Source: Dokdonella fugitiva
Lineage (GTDB): Bacteria > Pseudomonadota > Gammaproteobacteria > Xanthomonadales > Rhodanobacteraceae
Direction of reading: 5' to 3'
Length of the DNA: 64,000 nucleotides
Assembly (NCBI RefSeq): GCF_014138265.1
Contig: NZ_JACGXL010000001.1
Span: forward strand, 558,001 to 622,000
Notes under the pieces: model-generated
The model's input: the letters and a program-made list of their open reading frames with translations, nothing else
What the model was told of the DNA's origin: nothing
The model's database searches: none
In this document: positions 18,253 to 26,431 of the stretch, one piece after another
Position numbering within the stretch: position 1 is the stretch's first letter
Layout: each line of letters opens with the position of its first letter
Translations under genes and position numbers: made by a program

Positions 18253-19326
18253 TCATCGATCGCGCAGGATCTTCTCCACGTCGACGACGTCGACGCCCTG
18301 CATCCGGCCGAGCAGGTCGTCGAACCACGGCTTGTGCGAACTGCCGACGATCGACAGCACGCGAGCGCCGGGATGCTCGCGGAATGCGGCACGGATGTTC
18401 GCGACCATGCGCAGGTTGCGCGTCTCCCAGCCCGCGACGTAGAGCTGGCCGTAGTGCTGCGACGACGGGTCGCGCATCGCGGCGCCGAAGTCGGCGTCGA
18501 TCGCGATGCGCATCACCTCGGGGCTGTTGACGTAGCGATACAGCGCGAGCATGTCGCCGCCCTTCTTCAGCTCGTCCTCGCGGTCGCGCATCGGCTTCGC
18601 CTTCGCCCGGGCCGCCTCCCACGCCTTCTGCACCGCGTCGCCGTAGGCTTCCTCGTCCGCGACCGTGACGTTGTCGCCGGTGTGGTCGTCGATCGGGTAG
18701 ACGCGCTGCAGGCCGAGGCGGGCGGCCAGGCGCGCGGCGATCTGGTCGCTCTCGTTGTTGCGGGCACCGCGCTTGGCCAGCAGCGCGACGAGTGCCTCGT
18801 CGAGGCCGTCACCCGCATGCTGCTCCGCCTGCGGCAGCTGCCACCACTGCACCACCGCCGACGAAGAATCGTTCGCGGCGAGGAACAGCGAGGCAAGGTG
18901 CCGGCGCTGGGCCGGTGTCGGTTGCGCTGGCCATTGCGCCAACGTCTTGTTCGCTTCCGCGATCGCCGCGGGTACATCCAGCCCGGTCGCCTTCTTCGCC
19001 GCATCGGTGTTGTTGCAGTACGGCGCGACGTTGTCGGGCGGATACACCGCCGGATGGCGTGCGAGCAGATCGCAGCCCTCGCCCGGGATGTTCTCGATCG
19101 TGATCACGTCGGGCTTGAACGCGGCGAGCCGCTCGAGCACGGGCTCGAGCGAGGCCGGCTTGAAGTCCTTCGACATGCCCGACAGGTGCACGCTGCCGAG
19201 CACGAGCACCTGCGCGCGCGGCCCGGCCATCGACGCGTCGAGCACGGACAAGTCGACGCCGGCACGCGCGCTGCCGCCGGCTGCCACCGCCATCACCGCT
19301 CCGAGTGCCACCCACTGGTTCTTCAT
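18253..19326 (-). CDS. DUF5694-family secreted protein
   Basis: 357 residues with a signal peptide (MKNQWVALGAVMAVAAGGSARA). The mature start (RAQVLVLGSVHLSGMSKDFKPASLEPVLERLAAFKPDVITIENIPG) and the later HYGQLYVAGWETRNLRMVANIRA and VLSIVGSSHKPWFDDLL segments fit the DUF5694/TraB-like group, in which conserved Glu and His residues are suspected to be catalytic. Periplasmic; exact activity unknown. A small hairpin TGAGGG/CCCTCA overlaps its stop codon. Confidence 0.8.
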   Translation of the reverse strand: MKNQWVALGAVMAVAAGGSARAGVDLSVLDASMAGPRAQVLVLGSVHLSGMSKDFKPASLEPVLERLAAFKPDVITIENIPGEGCDLLARHPAVYPPDNVAPYCNNTDAAKKATGLDVPAAIAEANKTLAQWPAQPTPAQRRHLASLFLAANDSSSAVVQWWQLPQAEQHAGDGLDEALVALLAKRGARNNESDQIAARLAARLGLQRVYPIDDHTGDNVTVADEEAYGDAVQKAWEAARAKAKPMRDREDELKKGGDMLALYRYVNSPEVMRIAIDADFGAAMRDPSSQHYGQLYVAGWETRNLRMVANIRAAFREHPGARVLSIVGSSHKPWFDDLLGRMQGVDVVDVEKILRDR

Positions 19327-19604
19327 GCATCACTCCGATTGGGTTCGCGAATGCACGACGTGCATTCGTGAAGGGATGCGATGGTCGCGACACGCGACGA
19401 CCCGCCACGCGTGCGGAAAGTCACGACCCTGGCACCGTCGCCGGTGCGCTCGCTTCCCGTCGGCGCTTCGATGCCTCGAAGCGATCGAGGGTTTAGATGC
19501 CAGGCCGATCGGCAACCACCGCGCAGCGAGCCGTCACTTCAGTCACATGCGCCGGGTCGCGATGCTCGTGTACGGTCAACGTCCCTTGCAGCGAGCGAGC
19601 CCTG

Positions 19605-20522
19605 ATGATCCGTTGTCTTGCCGCGACGACCTTCGGCCTTGCCCTCGCGGCGCCGGCGCTGGCGAAGGACGTGCCCACCGCCGCTCCCGTGATCCACACC
19701 GACGACGTCGATCGCTTCTACCGCATCTACGACGCCGCCAGCGGCCATCCGGGCGCGGAGCAACTGCAGCACGACTATCTCGATGCGGGTTCCGAAGGGC
19801 TGCACGAACTCGCCCGCCGTCGCAACGTCACCGGCGCACGCATCGCCGAGACGATCGAAAAGCGCCCCGCGGTCTACGCCGACGCGAAACGTTGCATGGT
19901 CGTGCTTCCGCGCGTGCGCGTGCGCCTCGCGAAAGCGATCGCGAAGCTCGCGCAGCTGTATCCCGAGTCCCATTTGCCGCCCGTGACGATCGCGGTCGGT
20001 CGCGGCAAGCCGGTCGGCATCGGCAGCCCGGTCGCCGGCGTGCAGATCGGCCTCGAGGCGCTGTGCGCGACCGACTGGCTCAACCCCGACGTCGAGGAAC
20101 GCTTCGTCACCGTGATCGCGCACGAGTACGCGCACACGCAGCAGGCAGCCTCGCTCGTCGACAACGAACATCCGAGCGTGCTCGAAGGTTCACTCGCCGA
20201 AGGCACCGCGGAGTTCGTCGCCGAACTCATCGCCGGCCATGTCTCCTCCGGCTACTTCCCGGCGCTCACGCGCGGTCGCGAGAAGGCGATCGAGACCGCG
20301 TTCGCTGCCGACGTCGACAAGACCGACCTGTCCGACTGGCTCTACAACAGCAAGCCGGACAAGCCTGCCGACCTCGGCTACTGGGTCGGCTACCGCATCG
20401 TGAAGGCGTACTACCGTCACGCGCGCGACAAGCGCGTCGCGCTGCGCGAGATCCTCACGATGACCGACGCCCACGCGTTCCTCGCGAAGAGCGGCTGGTA
20501 TCCGGGCATCGACCTGGATTGA
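19605..20522 (+). CDS. Periplasmic DUF2268-like predicted zinc protease
   Basis: 305 residues from the ATG at 19605, where a signal peptide (MIRCLAATTFGLALAAPALA) begins; upstream in-frame sequence to 19497 is Cys-rich and unlikely. It has HEYAHTQQ at 173-180 (HExxH zinc motif) and a downstream LAEGTAEFVAELIAG that can supply the third ligand Glu, the layout of predicted Zn-dependent proteases of the DUF2268 type. Stand-alone gene. Confidence 0.82.
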   Translation: MIRCLAATTFGLALAAPALAKDVPTAAPVIHTDDVDRFYRIYDAASGHPGAEQLQHDYLDAGSEGLHELARRRNVTGARIAETIEKRPAVYADAKRCMVVLPRVRVRLAKAIAKLAQLYPESHLPPVTIAVGRGKPVGIGSPVAGVQIGLEALCATDWLNPDVEERFVTVIAHEYAHTQQAASLVDNEHPSVLEGSLAEGTAEFVAELIAGHVSSGYFPALTRGREKAIETAFAADVDKTDLSDWLYNSKPDKPADLGYWVGYRIVKAYYRHARDKRVALREILTMTDAHAFLAKSGWYPGIDLD

Positions 20523-20589
20523 GTTCGATGCGGACCACCCCAAGGCAGTCCTGCGTCGGCGCGAACGCGCTTCATCGGGAGGCACCGCC

Positions 20590-21549
20590 GTGAAAGCCAT
20601 CATTCGTTCCGAGTACGGCGGTCCGGAAATGCTGCGCATGGCCGAGCTCCCCAGGCCGATGCCGGGCGATGACGAAATCCTCGTACGCGTGCGCGCGGCA
20701 TCGGTCAACGCGATGGACTGGCGGCTGCTGCGCGGGACGCCGTTTCCCGCACGCCTCGCCGCCGGCGGTCTGCGGCGGCCGGCGCGCACGAAGCTCGGGC
20801 ACGACTTTGCCGGCGACGTTGAAGCCGTCGGCAGCAACGTCACGGCGTTCGAAGCCGGCGACGCGGTGTTCGGCAGCGGTGCCGGCGCATTCGCCGAATA
20901 CGTCTGCGCGCGCGCCACGCAGGTCGCACCGAAGCCGGGCAACGCGACGTACGCGCAAGCCGCGAGCGTTCCCGTCGCGGCGATCACCGCGCTGCAGGCC
21001 CTGCGCGACGCGGGCCATGCGAAATCCGGCCAGCGCGTGCTGCTCGACGGGGCCGCCGGCGGCGTCGGCACGTTCGCGATCCAGATCGCACGCACGCTGG
21101 GCACGACGGTCACCGCCGTCTGCAGCGGCACGAACGCCGCGCAGGCTGCCGCGCTCGGCGCCGATCGGGTGATCGACTACACGCGCGAGGACTTCCTTCA
21201 CGACGACGTGCGTTATGACCTCGTCGTCGGTGTCAACGCGCATCGCTCCATCTTCGATTACCGTTGCGTGCTGGGCCCGGCAGGCATTTACGTCCTCGTG
21301 GGCGGCGGCGGGCCGCAGTTGTTGCAGGCGTTCCTGCTCGCGAAGCCGCTCTCGCTCGGACGCCAGCGATTTCGCCTGCACATGGCGCGCTCGAACCACG
21401 ACGACCTCGCCCTGCTCGGCCGGTTCCTCGCCGACCGGACGATCGTGCCGGCGATCGAATGCCACTACGGGTTCGACGATGTCGCGCGCGCGATCGCCCA
21501 CGTCGAGCGCGGCCACGCGCGCGGCAAGGTGGTCATCGACATCGCCTGA
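20590..21549 (+). CDS. NAD(P)-dependent zinc-less alcohol dehydrogenase / quinone oxidoreductase-like MDR protein
   Basis: 319 residues. GroES-like N-terminal half (KLGHDFAGDVEAVG about 70-85) and Rossmann domain with GAAGGVGTFAIQIA (about 155-168). The catalytic zinc Cys/His set of classical alcohol dehydrogenases is not apparent, so a quinone oxidoreductase-type reaction is more likely. A GGAGG site precedes the ATG. Single gene; substrate unknown. Confidence 0.88.
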   Translation: MKAIIRSEYGGPEMLRMAELPRPMPGDDEILVRVRAASVNAMDWRLLRGTPFPARLAAGGLRRPARTKLGHDFAGDVEAVGSNVTAFEAGDAVFGSGAGAFAEYVCARATQVAPKPGNATYAQAASVPVAAITALQALRDAGHAKSGQRVLLDGAAGGVGTFAIQIARTLGTTVTAVCSGTNAAQAAALGADRVIDYTREDFLHDDVRYDLVVGVNAHRSIFDYRCVLGPAGIYVLVGGGGPQLLQAFLLAKPLSLGRQRFRLHMARSNHDDLALLGRFLADRTIVPAIECHYGFDDVARAIAHVERGHARGKVVIDIA

Positions 21550-21585
21550 TACTTTTGCACGAGCGGCACGCGCGCGCGGCCGCCT

Positions 21586-22455
21586 TCAACCGGGAAGCGA
21601 TTCGAACACGGCGATACGATCCGCAGTCTCCGCGGTTCGCGCCTTCAGCCAGGCCTCGCGTTCGACCGTTGCCGTACACGGCCCGTAACTGCAGATGCGT
21701 ATCGCGCGCCGCTCCGCTTGCGCGCGCAGCGCATCGAGCACCGTGCGCAGGATCGAGCCGCCGAACGGAGTGTAGAGATAGAACACGGTGCCTTCGGAGA
21801 AATCCGCGGCACGTGCATCCTGTTCGACGAAGGTGACGCGATCGAGGCACAACGCGGTCGCGGCGGCTCGCGCGCGTTCGACGTAGGCCGCCTGCAGCTC
21901 GACGCCGAGTGCGCGTGCCGCGGAGCACGCGCCGACGAGCAAGGGTACGTGGCCGAGCCCGGAGCCGAGGTCGACGAACACGTCATCGGCACCGAGCGGT
22001 GTCCGTGCAATGAGCTCGAAGACGTGGCGCGCGGGTGTCGGCTGGTAGAACACCATGTCGGGCCCGGGATCGGGCACGTCGCCGGGCGCTTCGAGCTGCA
22101 GCACGCCGGCGACGAGATCGTCGAGGTAATCGTAGTGGTCGCCGCTCGCGGCGCTGCCGTTCGCGAACCGCAGCAGGCGTTCGCCGCCGCAGCCGTTGCA
22201 CAGGTCCACGCGTAGGTCCGCGCAGAGCCGCCGGTCGACTGCCTCGAGGCGATCACGCAGCGCGCTCGCGCGACGGTGCAGGTCCGGTTCGCCCGATGCG
22301 GATTCGGGCGATCCATGGAAATGCAGGTCGAGCTGATCGAGCACTTCCGCACGTTCGCGCAGGCGCTCGGGCACCTCGAGCACGGCATCGCGCTCGAGGT
22401 GTTCGATCCACGCGCGTCGCGCGCCAGCCTTCGCTCGTCCATCGATCGGCTGCAT
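21586..22455 (-). CDS. Class I SAM-dependent methyltransferase
   Basis: 289 residues if started at ATG 22455; an ATG six codons upstream at 22473 is also possible. SAM motif I is FVDLGSGLGHVPLLVG, followed by the acidic motif II in GVELQAAYVERARA and VTFVEQDARAADF, similar to DOT1-like or general methyltransferases. The first ~110 residues form a helical domain with a Cys pair (CNGCGG). Substrate unknown. It converges on the dehydrogenase gene. Confidence 0.82.
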   Translation of the reverse strand: MQPIDGRAKAGARRAWIEHLERDAVLEVPERLRERAEVLDQLDLHFHGSPESASGEPDLHRRASALRDRLEAVDRRLCADLRVDLCNGCGGERLLRFANGSAASGDHYDYLDDLVAGVLQLEAPGDVPDPGPDMVFYQPTPARHVFELIARTPLGADDVFVDLGSGLGHVPLLVGACSAARALGVELQAAYVERARAAATALCLDRVTFVEQDARAADFSEGTVFYLYTPFGGSILRTVLDALRAQAERRAIRICSYGPCTATVEREAWLKARTAETADRIAVFESLPG

Positions 22456-22522
22456 GCGTCGAGCTTGCCGCATCGCCCGCCCGATGCCTATCGGTGCGCG
22501 CAGCGTCGGTTCGGCCGAAGCG

Positions 22523-22933
22523 TCAGGCCGCCGCCTTCACGCGATCGCGCCCGAACGGATCGCCCTTCACCGACTCGGTGTGCAACGCGCATTTCCAGTC
22601 GCCGTCGACGCGCGTCCACACCGATGCATCGTATGCGGTCAACTCGAGCGGTTTGCCGTCGACGGTGAGCTTCTCGGTCACCTCGTAGCCGATGATCGCG
22701 GTATCGTCGTTGGTGAACTGCACCTGCAGCTTGTCGAGCTTGAACGAGCGCAGGCTCCAGCTGCCTTCCTTCATCATCTTCGCGAACGTCTTGGTGTCGA
22801 TCGACGCGGCACCCTGCGCGCCCGTGACGATCGCCGTGTCGGCCATCATCGCGGTCGCCGTGTCGACGTCGCGATCGACCATCGTCTGCCAGAACTTCTT
22901 CTCGAGTTCGATGATGTCTTGCCTGGATGCCAT
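22523..22933 (-). CDS. NTF2-like / SnoaL-type nuclear transport factor 2 family protein
   Basis: 136 residues from the ATG at 22933 with a GGAGGGGAAACC ribosome-binding site. The pattern IIELEKKFWQTMVDRDVDTATAMMAD, TKTFAKMMKEG, AIIGYEVTEKL and ASVWTRVDGDWKCALHTES is the standard cone-shaped NTF2-like fold of DUF4440-type proteins. These bind small ligands or act as simple enzymes; the role here is unknown. Confidence 0.85.
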   Translation of the reverse strand: MASRQDIIELEKKFWQTMVDRDVDTATAMMADTAIVTGAQGAASIDTKTFAKMMKEGSWSLRSFKLDKLQVQFTNDDTAIIGYEVTEKLTVDGKPLELTAYDASVWTRVDGDWKCALHTESVKGDPFGRDRVKAAA

Positions 22934-23096
22934 GGTTTCCCCTCCGGTGGAGCGACGCACATGCGCCTGTCGGGACGTTACGGCGGTCTCGATGAACGTC
23001 GTGCATCGGCAAGGGCGAATTCGCGGTGCCGTTCACACCCCGTTCGCACGCCCCAAGCGGGATAATCGAGCGGGATTTCCCAGGGAGAAGAGTGCG

Positions 23097-23708
23097 ATGA
23101 CCGACGAGCAACCCGCCGCCGCGGCGACCGATCGACGTGCGCGCCTCGCCGAATACAGCAGCCTGTGCGCGCTCCTCGTGAGCGTGCTCGCGCTGTCGCT
23201 CGGCGCGTACCAGGCGCAGCAGATGAACGTGCAGACGCGACTCATGCAGAACCAGTCACGCGCGAGCGTTTGGCCCTATCTGTCGATCGGCTACAGCATC
23301 AGCGACGAAGGCGACCATGTCGGCTACACATGGCAGGTCGACAACGACGGCGTCGGCCCCGCGCGCATCGAGTCGGTCACGATGACGCTCGACGGCAAGC
23401 CGGTCGAGCACTGGAAGGACGTGTTCCGCGTGCTCTACGGCGATGCCCGCGTACCGGCTTCGTACGCACAGGTCTACGGCAAGGTGCTGCCGCCGAACAC
23501 GAATCGCGAAACCACGATCGAGGCACTGCGCATCCCCGACCTGCAACAGGCGAAGATCTTCTACGCCGCGCAGGACCGCTTCGACATGACGATCTGCTAC
23601 TGCTCGGTCTACGACGATTGCTGGATCGCGCATCGCGAAGACCCGGTCGTGCAGCCGGTCCCTCGTTGCGACACGCGCGGCACGCTGCAGTTCGAACCGC
23701 GGATGTAG
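23097..23708 (+). CDS. Single-pass membrane protein of unknown function
   Basis: 203 residues, ATG preceded by GGGAGAAGAG. An N-terminal cytoplasmic tail (about 1-22) is followed by one membrane helix (YSSLCALLVSVLALSLGAYQ) and a periplasmic beta-rich domain (VWPYLSIGYSISDEGDHVGYTWQVDNDGVGPARIESV). Three Cys cluster at CYCSVYDDC. I know similar layouts as uncharacterised proteins only. Confidence 0.75.
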   Translation: MTDEQPAAAATDRRARLAEYSSLCALLVSVLALSLGAYQAQQMNVQTRLMQNQSRASVWPYLSIGYSISDEGDHVGYTWQVDNDGVGPARIESVTMTLDGKPVEHWKDVFRVLYGDARVPASYAQVYGKVLPPNTNRETTIEALRIPDLQQAKIFYAAQDRFDMTICYCSVYDDCWIAHREDPVVQPVPRCDTRGTLQFEPRM

Positions 23709-23912
23709 ATGCGGGGACGCGGCTCGACTGCCGCTAGGGGTCGTGGGAACGGGCCGCGCGCCGCCGGCGTGCGACGGGAGTAGAGTGCGCCGGTGCCGGC
23801 GCAAGCCGGCAACAACGCCGCGAAGGCATCGCTGCGCGCACGCGCGGTCGGCCGGTTCGGCCCGTGACGCCTTGCGGAACCTCCTTTCATCCATCGGTTC
23901 GAGGAGTTCGTC

Positions 23913-24485
23913 ATGCACGTCGCTCTCAAATGCCTGGGCATCCTCGGTTGTTTCGCCGCGTTCACGCTTCCCGTCGCGGCGGCGGACCCGCCTGCTTCGG
24001 CCGCGAAGGACAAGTACGCCGTGAAGGTTCCTGGCGGCCTCGCCTTCTCCGAATTCAAGGGATACGAAGGCTGGCAGCTCGTTTCGCTGAGCCACGGCGA
24101 GAAGCTGCTTGCGGCGATCGTCGCCAATCCCGTGATGATCGACGCGTTCAAGGCCGGCATTCCCGGCAACGGCCAGCCGTTCCCCGACGGCGCGAAGATG
24201 GCGAAGATCCACTGGGAGCCGAAGATGAGCGAGAAGGCGCCCGGCCCGACGACCGTGCCCGGTACGCTGCACGACGTCGATTTCATGGCGAAGGACAGCA
24301 AGCGCTTCGCCGACAGCGGCGGCTGGGGTTACGGCGCATTCAAGTACGACGCCGCCGCCGGCACCTTCGCGCCCGCGACCACCGCCGACCAGCCACCGCA
24401 GGCGAACGACGCGAAATGCGGCTTCGGTTGCCACACGATCGTGAAGGCGCGCGACTACGTGTTCACGGAATACGGCCAGCGCTGA
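23913..24485 (+). CDS. Cytochrome P460 family protein with CX3CH haem motif
   Basis: 190 residues with a signal peptide ending PVAAAD. The body (VPGGLAFSEFKGYEGWQLVSLS, NPVMIDAFKAGIPGNGQPFPDGAKMAKIHW) matches the P460 fold (PF16694-type). The haem-attachment site is C169-G-F-G-C173-H174, that is CX3CH instead of CXXCH. Periplasmic; classical P460 proteins oxidise hydroxylamine, but many homologues are uncharacterised. It is followed by two hairpins before the convergent GGDEF gene. Confidence 0.85.
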   Translation: MHVALKCLGILGCFAAFTLPVAAADPPASAAKDKYAVKVPGGLAFSEFKGYEGWQLVSLSHGEKLLAAIVANPVMIDAFKAGIPGNGQPFPDGAKMAKIHWEPKMSEKAPGPTTVPGTLHDVDFMAKDSKRFADSGGWGYGAFKYDAAAGTFAPATTADQPPQANDAKCGFGCHTIVKARDYVFTEYGQR

Positions 24486-24490
24486 AGCGC

Positions 24491-24535
24491 ACGGCCCGGC
24501 GCCGTGCGGAAAGGCGATGGGACGAAAGGTCCCGT
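24491..24535. terminator. Tandem hairpins between convergent genes
   Basis: Between the P460 stop (24485) and the end of the GGDEF gene (24542) lie two hairpins: ACGGC/GCCGT (24491-24505) and GGGAC-gaaag-GTCCC (24519-24533). The position suits a bidirectional terminator; there is no T-run. Confidence 0.4.
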
Positions 24536-24541
24536 CCCGCC

Positions 24542-26140
24542 TCACGGCGACCGGCCGCGCCCCGAGCGGAACGGAATCGGCGCGGCGGGTGCGCCGGGCA
24601 GCGGCGCGCGGCTGCCGACGCGATACGTGTGGCGGCCCGCCTGCTTGGCGTCGTACAGCCCGACGTCGGCCTCGCGCAGCAGTGCTTCGGCGTCGACGCC
24701 GCCACGCGACAGCGCGATGCCGATGCTCGCACCGACCGTGTGCGCGAGCGGATCGACGACGACGTCGCGGTCGAACGCCTGCAGCAGCTTCACCGCGATC
24801 GCCTCGAGCACTTCGACCGAATCGACGTTCTCGACGAGGATCGCGAACTCGTCGCCGCCCATGCGCGCGGCGAGATCGCCCGCGCGCAGGTCTTCCTGCA
24901 GGCGTCGCGCGAACTCGCGCAGCACCGCGTCGCCTACCGCGTGGCCGTAGGTGTCGTTGATCGACTTGAAGTGGTCCACGTCGATGTACAGCACGCCGAC
25001 CGCCGCACCCGCCGAGCGCCCGGCGCGCGCGAGCGCGGACGTGAGCGCCTCGCCGAACTTCTTGCGGTTGGCGAGCCCGGTCAGCGGATCGGATTCGGCC
25101 AGTTGCGCGAGCTGCTGCTTGGCGCGCTGCAGCCGCGACACCTCGAAGATGAGCACGAAGAAGCCGCGCACGGTACGTGCCGCGTCGAAATCCGGCACGC
25201 ACGAGGCTTCGAAATAGCGGTGCTCGCCGCGGAAATCGCATTCCGTCTCGAACGTGACCGGCTGGCCTTGTCGCGCCGCGGCCATGTGGAACTTGAGCGC
25301 GTCGCAGAATGCGCGCCCGACCACGTCCGACAGGCGGCGCCCGGTGATCCAGTGCGGATCGACGTCGAGCAGGCGCGCGAAGTACGAGTTCGCGAACGTG
25401 AAGCGCTCCTCCGTGTCGAGATAGGCGACGACCGCCGGCAGGTTGTCGGCGATCGCGCGCAGGTGTTCTTCCTTCTGTACGAGCGAGCGCATCAAGCGGT
25501 CGTTGCACATGAGCAGGAAACCGAGCGTCGCCGCCATCGGGAATGCCGCACCGAGCCCGAACGCGACGCTCTGCATCACCCCTGGCGCGAACGGTCCCTG
25601 CGGATCGATGCCGCCAGGCAGCAGCCCTGCGCCACGCACGAGCAGCGCGATCGACAGCGATGCGAACGCGACGACCGTGAGCCAGCGGCTGCGGTGCAAG
25701 CGTTCTCCGTGCACGACGAGCGCCCACACGCCGCCGGCGAGTTGCATGCCTATGATCGCCGACACGCTCGCTCCGCGCAGGCGCAGGCTCGGTTCGACGA
25801 AGGTGAACAGGGCCTCGCAGGCGACGATCGCGACGACGGGTGCGTACGCCAGCAGGCGACGACGCGGCAGGCCGACGAAACTGCGCGTGGCCTCGACCAG
25901 TCGCCCGAAGGCGAGGCCGAGCACGCCGTTCGCGACGACGATCGACAGCAGGTCGGGAATCGCGTCGCGCAACGCGTACAGCACCCAGCCCGTCGGCAAC
26001 AGCAGGATGCCGGACATCCACAGGCGCAGGCTCGGCAGCAACGGCGCGGGGTAGTCGCGGACGACGAAACGCAGGCTGACGCCGATGATCAGCGCGAGAA
26101 TCGCCGCGATCACGATCGTGGATCGGATGTCCAACGCCAT
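24542..26140 (-). CDS. Membrane PAS-GGDEF diguanylate cyclase
   Basis: 532 residues: about seven membrane helices (1-215), a PAS domain (about 230-345: LRAIADNLPAVVAYLDTEERFTFAN) and a GGDEF domain (about 355-520). The catalytic MGGDEFAIL is intact. The product-inhibition I-site is present as RAGD, five residues upstream (RxxD-x5-GGDEF). It should make cyclic di-GMP in response to a membrane or PAS signal. No phosphodiesterase neighbour is present. The upstream 290-bp gap separates it from the divergent sulfatase gene. Confidence 0.92.
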   Translation of the reverse strand: MALDIRSTIVIAAILALIIGVSLRFVVRDYPAPLLPSLRLWMSGILLLPTGWVLYALRDAIPDLLSIVVANGVLGLAFGRLVEATRSFVGLPRRRLLAYAPVVAIVACEALFTFVEPSLRLRGASVSAIIGMQLAGGVWALVVHGERLHRSRWLTVVAFASLSIALLVRGAGLLPGGIDPQGPFAPGVMQSVAFGLGAAFPMAATLGFLLMCNDRLMRSLVQKEEHLRAIADNLPAVVAYLDTEERFTFANSYFARLLDVDPHWITGRRLSDVVGRAFCDALKFHMAAARQGQPVTFETECDFRGEHRYFEASCVPDFDAARTVRGFFVLIFEVSRLQRAKQQLAQLAESDPLTGLANRKKFGEALTSALARAGRSAGAAVGVLYIDVDHFKSINDTYGHAVGDAVLREFARRLQEDLRAGDLAARMGGDEFAILVENVDSVEVLEAIAVKLLQAFDRDVVVDPLAHTVGASIGIALSRGGVDAEALLREADVGLYDAKQAGRHTYRVGSRAPLPGAPAAPIPFRSGRGRSP

Positions 26141-26431
26141 GGCTGGCCCCCTGCACCGCCAGTCTATGCCGTATGGTGGGACCGGTCCACCGCCGGGCCC
26201 CCTGCGACGTCTCCGGGTCCGGACGGCCCCAAGGGTGCATTCCTTGCGGTTTTCGCGAGGCCGTCACCATGCTGAAACCTTGCCGAAAGCCGGGGCGATC
26301 GACACTGCAGGATCGACCTGCAGTCCGATGGCCCGACCGGCCTCCGGGCGGACGTGCTTCGATGTGCGCGGGGTTTTCCAGCCGGCCTCGTGGGACCCAC
26401 CGCGTGCTGCCCCCGAGCCCGGAGCCGAGCT

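Noticed and set aside
23256-26270. A 1004-codon open frame on the minus strand
   Set aside because: It is Arg/Ala-rich antisense shadow across the P460 and GGDEF genes; no domain, and the in-register genes on this stretch have clear motifs.
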